From Candidatus Leptofilum proximum (lineage in GTDB: Bacteria; Chloroflexota; Anaerolineae; Promineifilales; Promineifilaceae): a stretch of 64,000 nt of DNA. Below, in pieces: positions 8,211 through 17,758 of the stretch; the stretch's first letter is position 1; every line of letters starts with the position of its first letter. The notes beneath the pieces were generated by a model. The model saw nothing but the letters and a program-made list of their open reading frames with translations. It ran no database searches and was not told the origin of the DNA. Location of the stretch: positions 5,580,001 to 5,644,000 of the forward strand of contig JADJXK010000002.1 of NCBI GenBank assembly GCA_016710325.1, written 5' to 3'. Both the position numbers and the translations under genes were made by a program.

Positions 8211-9776
8211 TTAGTTGCCAATTTCTTCCAGCAGTTCGGCCTGCAGTTCATTGGCCCGTTCGGTCAGATCGTCCAGCGTAGTCTGAACGTCCGCACCCTG
8301 GATAATCGCGTTGTAAGCTTCCTGGGCAGCGTCACGAACAGATTGGTAGGAGATCAGCTGGGGCTCAAACTTGCCGTACTGCAGCAAGTCTAAAGCTGTG
8401 GCCCAAACCTGGTTTTCTGCGTTGTAATCACCGAGGAACTCAACAGCACCAGAGTTGGTGGGGAAGTAGCCGCTGGCTTCAACCCAACGAGCTTGTGCTT
8501 CTGGTGAGGTAAACCATTTCACAAATTCCCAAGCTGCTAACTGCTGTTCTGGCGTCGTCTTAACAATCATGACGTCGCCGCCATAGATGTTCATCACCGG
8601 GTCGGCAGTGGTGTGAGGAATAGCCGCAACGGCATACTCATCCGGTTCGGTACCCGCATCGGCCGCAACCGTCGCGAAGTCACCTTCATAGAACGGAATA
8701 CCAGAGCTGGAGCCCATGGCGAACAGCGCATTGCGGTTAGCAACCTCAGGATTCGGGAAGCCATCGAAGAAGTAAGCACAAACCAGGCCATCTTCGCCCG
8801 GGTTGGCTAGCTCCTGGAGCATGGTCATAGCGGCAACTGTCGCTTCGCTGTTATACACATAACCAGTGCCATCTTCGTTCAGGATGTCGCCACCATAGGC
8901 ATACGTCCAGGCAGCCATTGCCGAAGCGTCATCACGCAGAATGTAGCCACCCACGCCGCTTTCGCTGGCAGCAGCGGCCGCACAGGACATTTCAACAAAC
9001 TCTTCTGGGGTGGCCGGGGGTGCAGTGTAGCCCAGTTCTTCCAGGTAGGTTTTGTTGTAGTGCAGCATTTCGATGGACCGGTTGGGCGGGAAGCCTAAAC
9101 GCTGGTTGTCGAAGGCGACGTGAATGCTCTGGTTGAAGAAGCTCTGGTAGAAAGCCGCCTGCTCATCTTCACTCAGACCCCAGTACGAGTCGTTCAGGTA
9201 ATCATTCAGGTCAACAAGGGTGTCGTTGAGCTGGTAGAAAGCCTGGTCGTTCTGATAACCCACAACCAATGCAGCCGGAACTTCACCGGAGGCAACACTG
9301 GCATTCACAGCGTCGCGGATATCGTTGTAACCGCCCTGGTTCAGCGCTTCAATCGTGATACCACACTCGTTTGTTTCATTGAAGTCACTGATGATTTCGG
9401 CAAGCAGTTCTTCACGACTGCCGCTGTGATTGTGCCACCATACAACCGTCTGGCCACGCGGATCAACCCCGGCGAAGGCGCCATCGGTGGCTGGAGCACA
9501 GGCTTCCATTTCTTCTTCCATGGGCTCTTCTTCCATGGCTTCTTCGGTTGGCTCTTCCATGGGTTCTTCAGTCGGTTCTTCCATGGGCTCTTCTTCCACG
9601 ACTGCTTCCGCCTCTTCCATCACTTCTTCTGCTTCATTCGCTACCTCGGCGGCCGTGTCTTCAACGGTGTCAACGGCATCCTCAACAGCGTCTTCGGTGC
9701 CGCCACCACAGGCCACCAGGAACATGGGCACAATTAAGGCCAAAAGCATGAACCATCTCACATATTTCTTAGACAT
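8211..9776 (-). CDS. Carbohydrate ABC transporter substrate-binding lipoprotein
   Basis: A 521-aa family 1 extracellular solute-binding protein (UgpB/MalE-like). The signal peptide ends in a lipobox with Cys23 (FLVACGGG). Residues about 28-95 are a strongly acidic repeat linker built of EEPMEEPTEE-like units that would hold the receptor off the membrane. The binding domain starts near RGQTVVWWHNHSG, and YGGDVMIVKTTPEQQLAAWEFVKWFTSPEAQARW is represented by its typical WEFVKWFTSPE block. It is the last gene after two permeases, with a terminator behind it. No ATPase gene is present, so a shared MsmX/UgpC-type ATPase encoded elsewhere is expected (inference). Confidence 0.9.
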   Translation of the reverse strand: MSKKYVRWFMLLALIVPMFLVACGGGTEDAVEDAVDTVEDTAAEVANEAEEVMEEAEAVVEEEPMEEPTEEPMEEPTEEAMEEEPMEEEMEACAPATDGAFAGVDPRGQTVVWWHNHSGSREELLAEIISDFNETNECGITIEALNQGGYNDIRDAVNASVASGEVPAALVVGYQNDQAFYQLNDTLVDLNDYLNDSYWGLSEDEQAAFYQSFFNQSIHVAFDNQRLGFPPNRSIEMLHYNKTYLEELGYTAPPATPEEFVEMSCAAAAASESGVGGYILRDDASAMAAWTYAYGGDILNEDGTGYVYNSEATVAAMTMLQELANPGEDGLVCAYFFDGFPNPEVANRNALFAMGSSSGIPFYEGDFATVAADAGTEPDEYAVAAIPHTTADPVMNIYGGDVMIVKTTPEQQLAAWEFVKWFTSPEAQARWVEASGYFPTNSGAVEFLGDYNAENQVWATALDLLQYGKFEPQLISYQSVRDAAQEAYNAIIQGADVQTTLDDLTERANELQAELLEEIGN

Positions 9777-9960
9777 TTGTCTTCTCCTCGAAACTTATTT
9801 GTTTCTAAAACTAATTACAGGTTGAAGGGTATCGTTTTTTTTACCTGTAATCATTGATGAAATTCTGGAGCGCGTGCGTCAACTCGCCGCCGCAGTAAAA
9901 CGTATCCGATCACATCACCTCCTTACACAAAAATTCGTCGTTTATTCTGTTGTAGACAGC
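9777..9960 (-). other. Intercistronic gap with inverted repeat
   Basis: The gap between the second permease and the binding protein holds ATTACAGGT (9814-9822) and ACCTGTAAT (9843-9851) as a 9-bp stem around a T-run. It may be an mRNA-processing or stabilising element that allows more binding protein than permease to be made. Confidence 0.45.
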
Positions 9961-10845
9961 TTACCCCTTCAAGCCGGAGCGCGTCATTGCTTCAATGAAC
10001 TGGCGTTGGGTAAAGAAATAGATGACCAAAATCGGCAAGATTGTAATGATGGCGCCTGCCATTTGTAAATGGACAAAACTACCAGCTTCTTGTAGGAAAC
10101 TTTGTAATCCGTAGGAAATTGGACGCCATTCCAATGAACGCGTCACCAGAATGGGCCAGGCCAGACTGTCCCAACTGCCTAAAAAACCAAACAAGGCGAG
10201 AATGAGAACGGGCGCCTTAGACAGGGGAAGCACAATTTGAACCAGATAACGCAAATGACCGGCGCCATCAATTTGGGCAGAGTCCCATAGTTCATCCGGG
10301 ATTTGCTGGAAAAACTGGCGCAGCAAGAAAATGCCAAAGGCACTGGCCATAAATGGTACAGTGAGCGCTGGCCAGTTATCAATCCACTGCAACGGTGTAA
10401 CTTTGCCCAACCAGGAAACGGTGAGGAAGTTGGGCACCCAGATAATGGCCTGGGGCAAAGTTAAGGTGGCCAAAAAGAGACCAAAGAGCAAGTTTTTGCC
10501 AGGAAACTCCATGCGGGCAAAGGCATAGGCGGCCAGGACACCAAAGACTACCTCGCCAGCTACCGTCAGCAAGGCTATCTGCAGGCTGTTGAAAAAGAAC
10601 TCGGAAAAGTCAGCTTCCTGCCAGGCTTCGAGGTAGTTGCCCCATCTTGGCACGCTGGGGATGAACGTCTGGCTGGTGGCCTCGGTAAGGTTCATCAGTG
10701 AAATGCTGATGGTTGCCAGGAAGGGCACGATGGCAATAACCGCGCCAACGATAAGAATGAGGTAGGTGAAGAACCTGGCCCAGTTGAATCCAGAGCGTGC
10801 TGGCTTAGGCGCAACCATGTTGACAACAGGCGTTTCACTAGCCAT
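9961..10845 (-). CDS. Carbohydrate ABC transporter permease (MalG/UgpE type)
   Basis: A 294-aa permease with about six membrane segments and the EAA loop DELWDSAQIDGAGHLRYLVQIVLPL, trimmed here to its key DSAQIDGAG element. The start at 10845 (MASETPVVN) follows a GGGAGAG ribosome site and overlaps the end of the previous permease by 8 nt, which suggests translational coupling. It pairs with the larger permease upstream to form the membrane channel. Confidence 0.92.
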   Translation of the reverse strand: MASETPVVNMVAPKPARSGFNWARFFTYLILIVGAVIAIVPFLATISISLMNLTEATSQTFIPSVPRWGNYLEAWQEADFSEFFFNSLQIALLTVAGEVVFGVLAAYAFARMEFPGKNLLFGLFLATLTLPQAIIWVPNFLTVSWLGKVTPLQWIDNWPALTVPFMASAFGIFLLRQFFQQIPDELWDSAQIDGAGHLRYLVQIVLPLSKAPVLILALFGFLGSWDSLAWPILVTRSLEWRPISYGLQSFLQEAGSFVHLQMAGAIITILPILVIYFFTQRQFIEAMTRSGLKG

Positions 10846-12559
10846 AGAACACTCTCCCTTTGGCCACGCGGTCAAGAAGAGCAGTGGCGCTTAAGATCAC
10901 AATGAGCAAAACAATCCCCAGCGCCGCCGCATAGCCGATGCGGGTATCGCGGTTGAAGGCATCAAAAATGACCAGACTGGCGGTGTCCATGGTGCCCAGG
11001 GCAGCTCGGGAACGCAGCACAAAAATGGTGTTGAACGCTTTAAACGTGCCGATGACACCAAAGATGGTCAAGAAGTAGGTGATGGGTGAAAGCAGGGGCA
11101 GGGTAATGTGGCGGAACTGCGCCCACCGGCCAGCTCCATCCATTGAGGCGGCTTCATAATATTCGCGTGAAATATTGCCCAGGCCAGCCAGGAAAAAGAC
11201 GACGTTGTAGCCGGTAAATTTCCAGATGCCGAAGATGATGGCCACAACCAGGGCGAGGCTGGGACCCGCAGCCCATGCCGGTATGTTGATATTGAGGGCT
11301 TCACCAATGAGCTGATTGATACCGTTGGGTTCGTTGAGCCAGCCGAGCGGCGGGAAGCCCAGGGACGCCAGCACGGTGTTCATGGTACCGGTGGGGTTGC
11401 CGGAAAAGAGGACTTTGAAAACGGCCGCTGCCCCCACCGCTGGCGTAATATACGGCAAAAAGAATATCATGCGGAACAGACCCTTGGCCTTAATATTCTG
11501 GTAAAGCAGTGTTGCCAGAACAAGGCCAAAGCCCAATTCGGCTGGCAGCGTGCCAATGACGTAATAGATGGTGGTGCGCAGCCCGATCCACCAATCTTTA
11601 TCGCCTTCGGCGATGACTACGGGCAGTTCGCTGATCAGCACCCAGCCGCCGACCATCAGCAAAATGGCGCCCAGGAAGCGCAGCCCGGTTTGCAGGTTCG
11701 ATTCACGGTGTGCGGCCGTACGCCAGACCAGCCAGGACAGCAGCAGCAGCATAAATCCGGCACTAATCGTGACGATTTGCGCCCAAATGGCCAGCGATTC
11801 ACCCGCTTCCAGCGCTTCGGCATAAGCCGTTTGAATTTCGCCGTAGGTGAGCCAGGTCAGGGCCACAGCGAGCACAGTCATGAATACGGCCGTTGTCAGC
11901 TTCCCCGTATAAAATGAGTCCCGCAGTGTGGGTGGGCTGTTGCGCTGGATAAAAAAATAGGCGACCCCACTCAAAATAAGAGCGAGAACGCCATAGAAAA
12001 AAATGGTAGACGCGCCGGTAGTAGACCAGGCTTCCCGCAAGAGCTGGGGAAACAGCTCGTTACGCTCCTCGGCCGTAAAACCCACCAGCTGCTCACCAAT
12101 TTCCAGCAAGCCGGGCATAAACACAAAGACAAACCATAAAAGCAGCCCCAGCCCCGCCGCGTTCAGCGCACCGGGCAGCAGCCAGCGCCAGGGATTTTCT
12201 TCTTTGGCTCGGGCCGCACTCAACATTTCGTTGATTTGCCGGACGGCAACCACCACAAGAAAGAGAGCCATCCAGAAAGCCAGCACGTAGGCCAGGTTGT
12301 CCATAGACCGGACGTATTGCCCCAGACCATCAGGGCGGCCCACCACGTTGTTCAAACCGGCGCGTGTGCTTTGGTACGCGGAAAAAACCAGGGGAAACAG
12401 ACCAAACAAGCCAATAATGATGATGGCGGGTGATAAAAAGAGATAAGCCAGAACCGCCTCACGCCGCTTCAGGCCACGGCGACCAGAAAAAATTGCCAGG
12501 CTCCTTCGTTCTGCCTGAACCGGTACGTTTGATTGAGAAGTAACTGCCCTGTCGCTCAT
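10838..12559 (-). CDS. Carbohydrate ABC transporter permease (MalF/UgpA type) with enlarged N-terminal membrane region
   Basis: A 573-aa permease, about twice the usual 290-310 aa. The C-terminal half is a normal BPD_transp_1 domain with the coupling loop YYEAASMDGAGRW. TM1 lies near residues 37-60. Between it and the core there are roughly 230 extra residues with about six additional hydrophobic segments, similar in layout to the long N-terminal part of E. coli MalF but much more hydrophobic. First gene of the operon; a promoter lies at 12779-12806. Confidence 0.88.
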   Translation of the reverse strand: MSDRAVTSQSNVPVQAERRSLAIFSGRRGLKRREAVLAYLFLSPAIIIIGLFGLFPLVFSAYQSTRAGLNNVVGRPDGLGQYVRSMDNLAYVLAFWMALFLVVVAVRQINEMLSAARAKEENPWRWLLPGALNAAGLGLLLWFVFVFMPGLLEIGEQLVGFTAEERNELFPQLLREAWSTTGASTIFFYGVLALILSGVAYFFIQRNSPPTLRDSFYTGKLTTAVFMTVLAVALTWLTYGEIQTAYAEALEAGESLAIWAQIVTISAGFMLLLLSWLVWRTAAHRESNLQTGLRFLGAILLMVGGWVLISELPVVIAEGDKDWWIGLRTTIYYVIGTLPAELGFGLVLATLLYQNIKAKGLFRMIFFLPYITPAVGAAAVFKVLFSGNPTGTMNTVLASLGFPPLGWLNEPNGINQLIGEALNINIPAWAAGPSLALVVAIIFGIWKFTGYNVVFFLAGLGNISREYYEAASMDGAGRWAQFRHITLPLLSPITYFLTIFGVIGTFKAFNTIFVLRSRAALGTMDTASLVIFDAFNRDTRIGYAAALGIVLLIVILSATALLDRVAKGRVFYG

Positions 12560-12973
12560 CGTTAGCTCCGTTATTAGCCAAACGGCCGTAACCAGCCCTG
12601 CGTAAACTGGCTCTACGTTACCAATAAATCTCGGTTGAACTGGATGAAATATGGAACAAGATCACGCATGGACCTGTACGCTGCAAAACAAAGGAACAGT
12701 TTGTTGGCCTGGATAATTTTTGGTCTAGATTCACTCTTCATTCCCTGTTACAAACGATTCTGTGCAGAACCGTAGCGCATTATATCACGCCCACTTTGAG
12801 GGGCAACAGCGCTCCAGCCAAAAATGCGGTGAACTGGTTAGCGCCAGGCTAACATGTTGTAAACATTTGGTTAAGGAAACGGCCGTTTCGCTCGCCCCCC
12901 GCCTATCCCCTTCAGCCGTGTTATAATCCGCCCGCAGCATCACAAGAGACCATCTTCAAGGAAAATTGTTACA
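12560..12973. other. Divergent promoter region between sugar importer and nuclease lipoprotein
   Basis: A 414-bp gap with no credible ORF. It holds a minus-strand promoter (12779-12806), an ACGGCCGT palindrome near 12583 and another near 12881, and a plus-strand TATAAT with a TG upstream (12922-12927) about 50 nt before the nuclease gene. No clear operator was seen. Confidence 0.6.
12779..12806 (-). promoter_or_regulatory. Predicted promoter of the sugar importer operon
   Basis: Minus-strand extended -10 TGATATAAT (TATAAT at 12784-12779) with TTGCCC at 12806-12801, spacer 16 bp. It would give a 5' leader of roughly 210 nt before the permease start at 12559. Confidence 0.6.
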
Positions 12974-15900
12974 ATGTCACGTCCTCACTTAACGGTGTTC
13001 ACCCTCATTTTTGTTCTGTTGAGCCTGCTGGCGGCCTGTGATTCCGAACTGTCGCCCACTGCCACGCCATCGCCTGCTGCCGCGACGGTTACGGCCGTTC
13101 CCGACCCGTCCCCCACACCCGCCAGCGCAGAAGCACCAAACACACAAACCGAAGGGGTCTTCTTCAGCGAGCTGCTGCCCGGCGTGCCCGGCGGCAACAG
13201 CCAGGAGTTTGTCGAGCTGTACAATGCGGGTTCAGAGCCGGTGGACCTGATGGGCTGGTCGATTTTTTACCTGCTGGGTGAAGGGCAGGAACAGGAGCTG
13301 GTGTACCGTTGGACGGAAACGGCCGTCATCCCTCCCCACGGTCACGTGCTGCTAGTGCGTGAAGGGCAAGACGTTGGCGCCGCAGCCGATGGCTTTTTTA
13401 CCCAGTCGCTCTTCGAGCGCAAAGGCGGCCTGCTGCTGCGCAGCAAAACCCAGCAAACGGTGGATCTTCTAGGCTGGGGCGAGGCCCCGGCTGAATTTAC
13501 CGCCGGTGAGGCGGTGCCTGCCCCGGATGGCGGCGCCAGCCTGGAACGGCTGCCCGGCGGCGCTGCCGGGAACAATCAAAACAGCGGCAGCAATGCCGCC
13601 GATTTTGTGGCCCTGGCTACGCCCAATCCGCAAAACAGCGGCAGCCCCATCACCCCGCAGCCAGACGAATACCTGACAATTGCCCTCACCGCGCCGGAGG
13701 CCATTGAGCCGGGGATGGAATTTGGGTTGATGGTAGAGGTGGGCAATGTGAGTGAAACGGCCGCAACCAACGTCACCATCTCCCTGCCCATTGCCAGCCA
13801 TTTTGAACTGCTGAATGCGCCGGAGGGGGCGGAATTGGCGGACGGCCGTCTAACCTGGACCCTCCTCGAAATTGCTGCTAACGGCCGCCAAACGGCCGAA
13901 ATCAGCCTGCAAAGCCCGTTCACCTACGTCGACACCCTGCTCACCGGCTACTTTGCCGACGCCGAGGGCTACCTGGCCGCCTTTGGTCCGCCGCAGTTTA
14001 TCGCCATGGCGGGCGGCTCGATTCCCGTCGCTACGGCGCGAACCCTGGTGGGCAGCACCGTCACGGTGCAAGGTGTGGCTACCATGTACACCGGCGGCTT
14101 TTTTGCGGGCAGTACCAGCACCAAGTTTTACATCCAGGATGACACCGGCGGGGTGCAGATTTTTGTGCCTGGCGGCATGAATGCGGTCGATGTGGCGCTG
14201 GGAGACGTGGTGCGCGTGACCGGCGAGATTGAGATTTACCGCGATTCGGTTGAGGTGATCCCTGGTGATTTTGCGCGAGACATTGAGATTGTTGCCACAG
14301 GCGACCCACTGCCGGAGCCCCGGCCCGTTTCCGGCACCGAGCTGGAATCGGCCGTGGGCCAGTACGCCGTGGCCGAAGGCACGATTACGCGCATCGAGGA
14401 GTTCAGCTTTTCCTATGAAGTAGATTTGCAGGATGCGTCCGGCGGCACCGTGCTGCTGTACATCGAAAAAGATACCGGCGTGACGGCCGAACCACTCATC
14501 CTGGGCAGCCGCTACCGCGCCGTGGGTGTGGCCGAGCTGTACAGCGGCCAGCTCCAGCTGAAGCCGCGCCTGCAAACCGACCTGGTAGAGATTATTCCGC
14601 CGGTTGTGCAGCTGGAAATGCAAACCGATAACACGGCCCAGCCGGGTGAGGTGCTGACCTACACCGTGACTGCCGCCAACCACACGCCGGAAACGTTGAG
14701 CAATGTAACTATCGAGTTGGTCGTGCCAGGCGGCGCCGCCAATGCCCTTCTGGTGCAGCCGGATGAAAATGGTATTTCGGCCAATGGCGACCTGCTCTGG
14801 ACGGTGGATGAACTGGCAGGGGAGGGCGGTACGGCCGTCTTCCACTACTTCTTCACCGTGCCCGACAACCAGACCGGGCCGCTGGTCGCCACCCCGGCCC
14901 AGCTCACTGCCGACAACCTGGTCGAGCCAGTGCTGTCCAACCCCTTTACCACCTTCCTCGGTGACGGCGTGCCGATTTGGGCCATCCAGGGTGAGGGCGA
15001 CCGCTCGCCCTATGTGGGCATTGCGGCGGCAACGAGTGGGGTAGTAACGGCCGTTTTCCCCGAGCTGGACGGCTTTTTCATCCAGGACCTCTTCCCGGAC
15101 AACAATCCCGCCACCTCCGATGGGCTGTTTGTCTTCACCGGGGCGCTGCCGCTGAACGTACAGGTGGGGGATTTGCTGGAGATCAACGGCCGTGTCCGCG
15201 AAATCTCTGGCCAGACCACGCTCCAGGTGGCGACCCTGGCCGACATTGTGCTCAACAGCCCCGGCTACACCAACGTCTTTGACCCCGTGCCCTACGATCC
15301 GCCGCAGGACCCGGCCGCCGCGCTGGCCTACAACGAGGCGCTGGAGGGTGTGCTGGTCACCGTGTCTGAACCGGCGCTGGTGATTGCCCCCACCACGCGG
15401 TATGGCGAGTATGCCCTGGTATACGAAAAATGGGGGGTAACGGCCGTTGCCCGCACCGACACCAGCGGCTTTTTGATTTACGTAGACGATGGCTCAACCG
15501 TGGCCCACGACGACCAATCGAGCCTGCCCTACGCCGTGGCCAAGGGCGATTTTGTGGCCAACCTGGTGGGGCCGCTGGCTTACACCTTTGGCAATTACAA
15601 GATTGAACCGGTTGTTGTGCCGGATATTGCGCCGATCAATCGGCCGCTGCCCACCATCCGCGCCGCCGAGGTCAACGAGCTGAGCGTGGCCACCTTCAAC
15701 GTCGAAAACCTGTTCGACCTGCTCACGCCGCACCCGTCCGATCCGCCGCTGCCGACCGTGTTTGAGTACCGCGCCAAGCTGGACAAAATCGCCCAGACCA
15801 TCGTGGCCATGGGCGCGCCCACCATCATTGGGCTGCAGGAAGTGGAGAACCTGGACGTGCTGCAAGATCTGGTGGCAGAAGAAGCGCTGGCCGGGTATGG

Positions 15901-16516
15901 CTACGAGCCGTACCTCATCGAAGGACACGATTCGCGCGGCATCGACGTGGCTTACCTGGTGCGCAGCGACCGGGCTACGGTTGAAGCCGTCGCTGCTTAC
16001 GACGCGCCAGGTGACTTGTTTGCCCGCCCGCCGCTGGTGATGACCGTCACTGCCCACCTGGACAGCGGCGACCAGACGATCATTGTGCTCAACAACCACT
16101 TCCTCTCGCTCTCCGCGGGCGAAGAGGCCACTGAGGCGGTGCGCACTGCGCAGGCGGAATGGAACCTGGCGGTCATGGAGGAGTTGGCGGCAGCCAACCC
16201 GGAGGCGCATTTTGTGGTGCTGGGCGATCTAAACTCGTTTTACCAGACGCTGCCGGTAGACACGCTGGAAGCGGGCGGTTTGCAGCATGTGTATCGCTAT
16301 TTGCCGGAGGCGGAACGGCCGTACACCTACATTTTTGAAGGCCGCACCCAAACCCTGGACCACATCCTGGTCTCGCCCGCGCTGTTCGCCCAGCTCACCC
16401 TGGTGGAAGTCCTGCACAGCAACGCCGACTACCCCATTGGCGATCCGGAAGACAACTCGCCCCGCCGCGTCTCGGACCACGATCCGCTGGTAGCCATCTT
16501 CGCCTTCACCGAATAA
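12974..16516 (+). CDS. Secreted lipoprotein with lamin-tail domain and endonuclease/exonuclease/phosphatase domain
   Basis: An 1180-aa extracellular nuclease-like protein. The lipobox LLAAC places the lipid anchor at Cys22. A Thr/Pro linker leads to a lamin-tail domain (about 55-165, FSELLPGVPGGNSQEFVELYN). Two Ig/DUF11-like segments alternate with OB-fold-like segments (VQGVATMYTGGFF, IQDDTGGVQIFVPGG). The EEP domain spans about 900-1178 with ATFNVENLFD, the metal Glu in GLQEVEN (about 952), VVLGDLNSF (about 1083), TLDHILVS and VSDHDPLVAIF (about 1166). It resembles ExeM/NucH-type nucleases. Likely role: degrading extracellular DNA for nutrients (inference). Confidence 0.88.
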   Translation: MSRPHLTVFTLIFVLLSLLAACDSELSPTATPSPAAATVTAVPDPSPTPASAEAPNTQTEGVFFSELLPGVPGGNSQEFVELYNAGSEPVDLMGWSIFYLLGEGQEQELVYRWTETAVIPPHGHVLLVREGQDVGAAADGFFTQSLFERKGGLLLRSKTQQTVDLLGWGEAPAEFTAGEAVPAPDGGASLERLPGGAAGNNQNSGSNAADFVALATPNPQNSGSPITPQPDEYLTIALTAPEAIEPGMEFGLMVEVGNVSETAATNVTISLPIASHFELLNAPEGAELADGRLTWTLLEIAANGRQTAEISLQSPFTYVDTLLTGYFADAEGYLAAFGPPQFIAMAGGSIPVATARTLVGSTVTVQGVATMYTGGFFAGSTSTKFYIQDDTGGVQIFVPGGMNAVDVALGDVVRVTGEIEIYRDSVEVIPGDFARDIEIVATGDPLPEPRPVSGTELESAVGQYAVAEGTITRIEEFSFSYEVDLQDASGGTVLLYIEKDTGVTAEPLILGSRYRAVGVAELYSGQLQLKPRLQTDLVEIIPPVVQLEMQTDNTAQPGEVLTYTVTAANHTPETLSNVTIELVVPGGAANALLVQPDENGISANGDLLWTVDELAGEGGTAVFHYFFTVPDNQTGPLVATPAQLTADNLVEPVLSNPFTTFLGDGVPIWAIQGEGDRSPYVGIAAATSGVVTAVFPELDGFFIQDLFPDNNPATSDGLFVFTGALPLNVQVGDLLEINGRVREISGQTTLQVATLADIVLNSPGYTNVFDPVPYDPPQDPAAALAYNEALEGVLVTVSEPALVIAPTTRYGEYALVYEKWGVTAVARTDTSGFLIYVDDGSTVAHDDQSSLPYAVAKGDFVANLVGPLAYTFGNYKIEPVVVPDIAPINRPLPTIRAAEVNELSVATFNVENLFDLLTPHPSDPPLPTVFEYRAKLDKIAQTIVAMGAPTIIGLQEVENLDVLQDLVAEEALAGYGYEPYLIEGHDSRGIDVAYLVRSDRATVEAVAAYDAPGDLFARPPLVMTVTAHLDSGDQTIIVLNNHFLSLSAGEEATEAVRTAQAEWNLAVMEELAAANPEAHFVVLGDLNSFYQTLPVDTLEAGGLQHVYRYLPEAERPYTYIFEGRTQTLDHILVSPALFAQLTLVEVLHSNADYPIGDPEDNSPRRVSDHDPLVAIFAFTE

Positions 16517-16544
16517 GCAGATTGTTATCGATGTGGCCGCGCTT

Positions 16545-16606
16545 CTGTCATGCCTGCGTAGGCAGGCATCCATCTTTTGGATTCCCGCTTTCGCGGGAAT
16601 GACAAA
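16545..16606. repeat. Double inverted repeat of the ATTCCCGC family, copy 2
   Basis: GTCATGCCTGCGTAGGCAGG is followed by GGATTCCCGCTTTCGCGGGA and a closing ATGAC. It contains two nested hairpins and sits between convergent genes. The same arrangement, inverted, is found at 23816-23873. Confidence 0.75.
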
Positions 16607-16640
16607 TGAAGAAAAATTGTAAAACAGAATTTTCCACGTG

Positions 16641-16859
16641 TTACGCGTCGTAGATGAAAAGCGGTTTTGTGTCCTTGCCATCCAAAATTCGCAGCCGCTC
16701 CAGCTCAGCCAGGTGGCGCATATCCCGCTGGGAAAAGCTGCCAATTGCCTGCTGCAGCCGGGTGAGGGCGCCTGCAGCCGTTTCTGCCTGAATCTGGCGT
16801 TGGTGTGCCAGTTCCAGCGCTTTTTCCACCTCGGCGGGGACGCTGATTGGCCCTAAGGC
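16641..16859 (-). pseudogene. 3' part of SPFH/band-7 gene, separated from its 5' part by an IS
   Basis: Encodes the C-terminal 69 residues of the SPFH protein (from PISVPAEVEKALELA to the end PLFIYDA), plus the left target duplication. PAEVEKALELAHQRQIQAE is the coiled-coil-like tail typical of band-7 proteins. If the IS and one target copy are removed, the frame joins exactly with the part at 18266-18985 (KDIALG then PISVPA). No start codon with a ribosome site remains here. Confidence 0.85.
16851..16859. repeat. Left 9-bp target-site duplication of the IS4-family element
   Basis: CCCTAAGGC, identical to 18266-18274 on the other side of the element. Confidence 0.9.
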
Positions 16860-16903
16860 CATCAGTTACAAGTTAAGCTATTTTGTGAGTTGTCAAGCCA
16901 GCA

Positions 16904-17758
16904 ATGGGCTACAATTCACGCATGAAAAAAGCAGACAATAAATCTAAAAGTACCGTCCGGCATACACGGGCTATTCAAGTTGATAGACAAAAAAGACCGC
17001 TCGTTGACAATTTAACCGATGAAGTAGAAGCTCTGTTTTACAGCCTGGTCCGACCGCTCACCTTGTCACAATGTGAGCTGTTCCGGCAGATGGGTTTGCG
17101 CGAACGCACCCTCACTCTGCCAGTCATGATGGCCTTGTTGCTGAGCGCCGTTTGGCGACAAATCGCGGCTGTGAATGAACTGGCTCGGCTGATTCGTGAC
17201 GAAGCGGTGCTCTGGGAAGCGCCCCAAAAGGTGTCGCAACAAGCGCTTTCGGACCGATTCAACACCCTGCCAGCTATCTTGTTTCTCAACGTTCTCAACC
17301 TCTTGTTGCCCTTGATGCAGCAGCGTTGGCAAGAGCGCAAACGACCGTTACCACCAGAAATTGCTTGGGCCCAAGCACGGTTCAGTGCTTGCTTGATTGC
17401 CGATGGGTCCACCCTCGATGCGCTCATCCGTAAAGTGGGACTACTACGTGACCGGGCAAGCCATCCCCTGGCGGGCAAAATGACCGCTTTACTCCACCTG
17501 GGTTCACAACTCCCAGATAAAATCTGGTTTGACACAAAGGCGTCTAGCCACGACCAGAGCGTTTGGGAAGCGATTCTCGCGCACATCCAGACCGGCAGCT
17601 TGCTCCTGTTTGACTTGGGCTATACCAACTTCACCCGCTTTGGCCAGTTGACTGAGAAGGGCGTCACCTTTATTACGCGAGCCAAACGCAATTTGAAATA
17701 TGAAGTAGCCCAAGTTTTGGTCAAAACCCCGTCTTGCGCGACACCATTGTCTGGATAG
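16904..17758 (+). CDS. IS4-family transposase, N-terminal part
   Basis: 284 residues with the first two acidic residues of the catalytic triad: D in CLIADGSTLD (about 165-174) and D in LLLFDLGYTNF (about 228-238). The reading frame ends at a TAG at 17756. The catalytic Glu lies in the next ORF, in another frame. A -1 shift around GTCAAAACCCCG (17719-17731) would join them. The motif is not a canonical slippery heptamer, so a point deletion is as likely as programmed frameshifting. Confidence 0.85.
   Translation: MGYNSRMKKADNKSKSTVRHTRAIQVDRQKRPLVDNLTDEVEALFYSLVRPLTLSQCELFRQMGLRERTLTLPVMMALLLSAVWRQIAAVNELARLIRDEAVLWEAPQKVSQQALSDRFNTLPAILFLNVLNLLLPLMQQRWQERKRPLPPEIAWAQARFSACLIADGSTLDALIRKVGLLRDRASHPLAGKMTALLHLGSQLPDKIWFDTKASSHDQSVWEAILAHIQTGSLLLFDLGYTNFTRFGQLTEKGVTFITRAKRNLKYEVAQVLVKTPSCATPLSG

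Noticed and set aside
17719..17731. Programmed -1 frameshift signal in the IS4 transposase
   Set aside because: The sequence does not form a canonical X-XXY-YYZ heptamer in the zero frame; kept only as a possibility.
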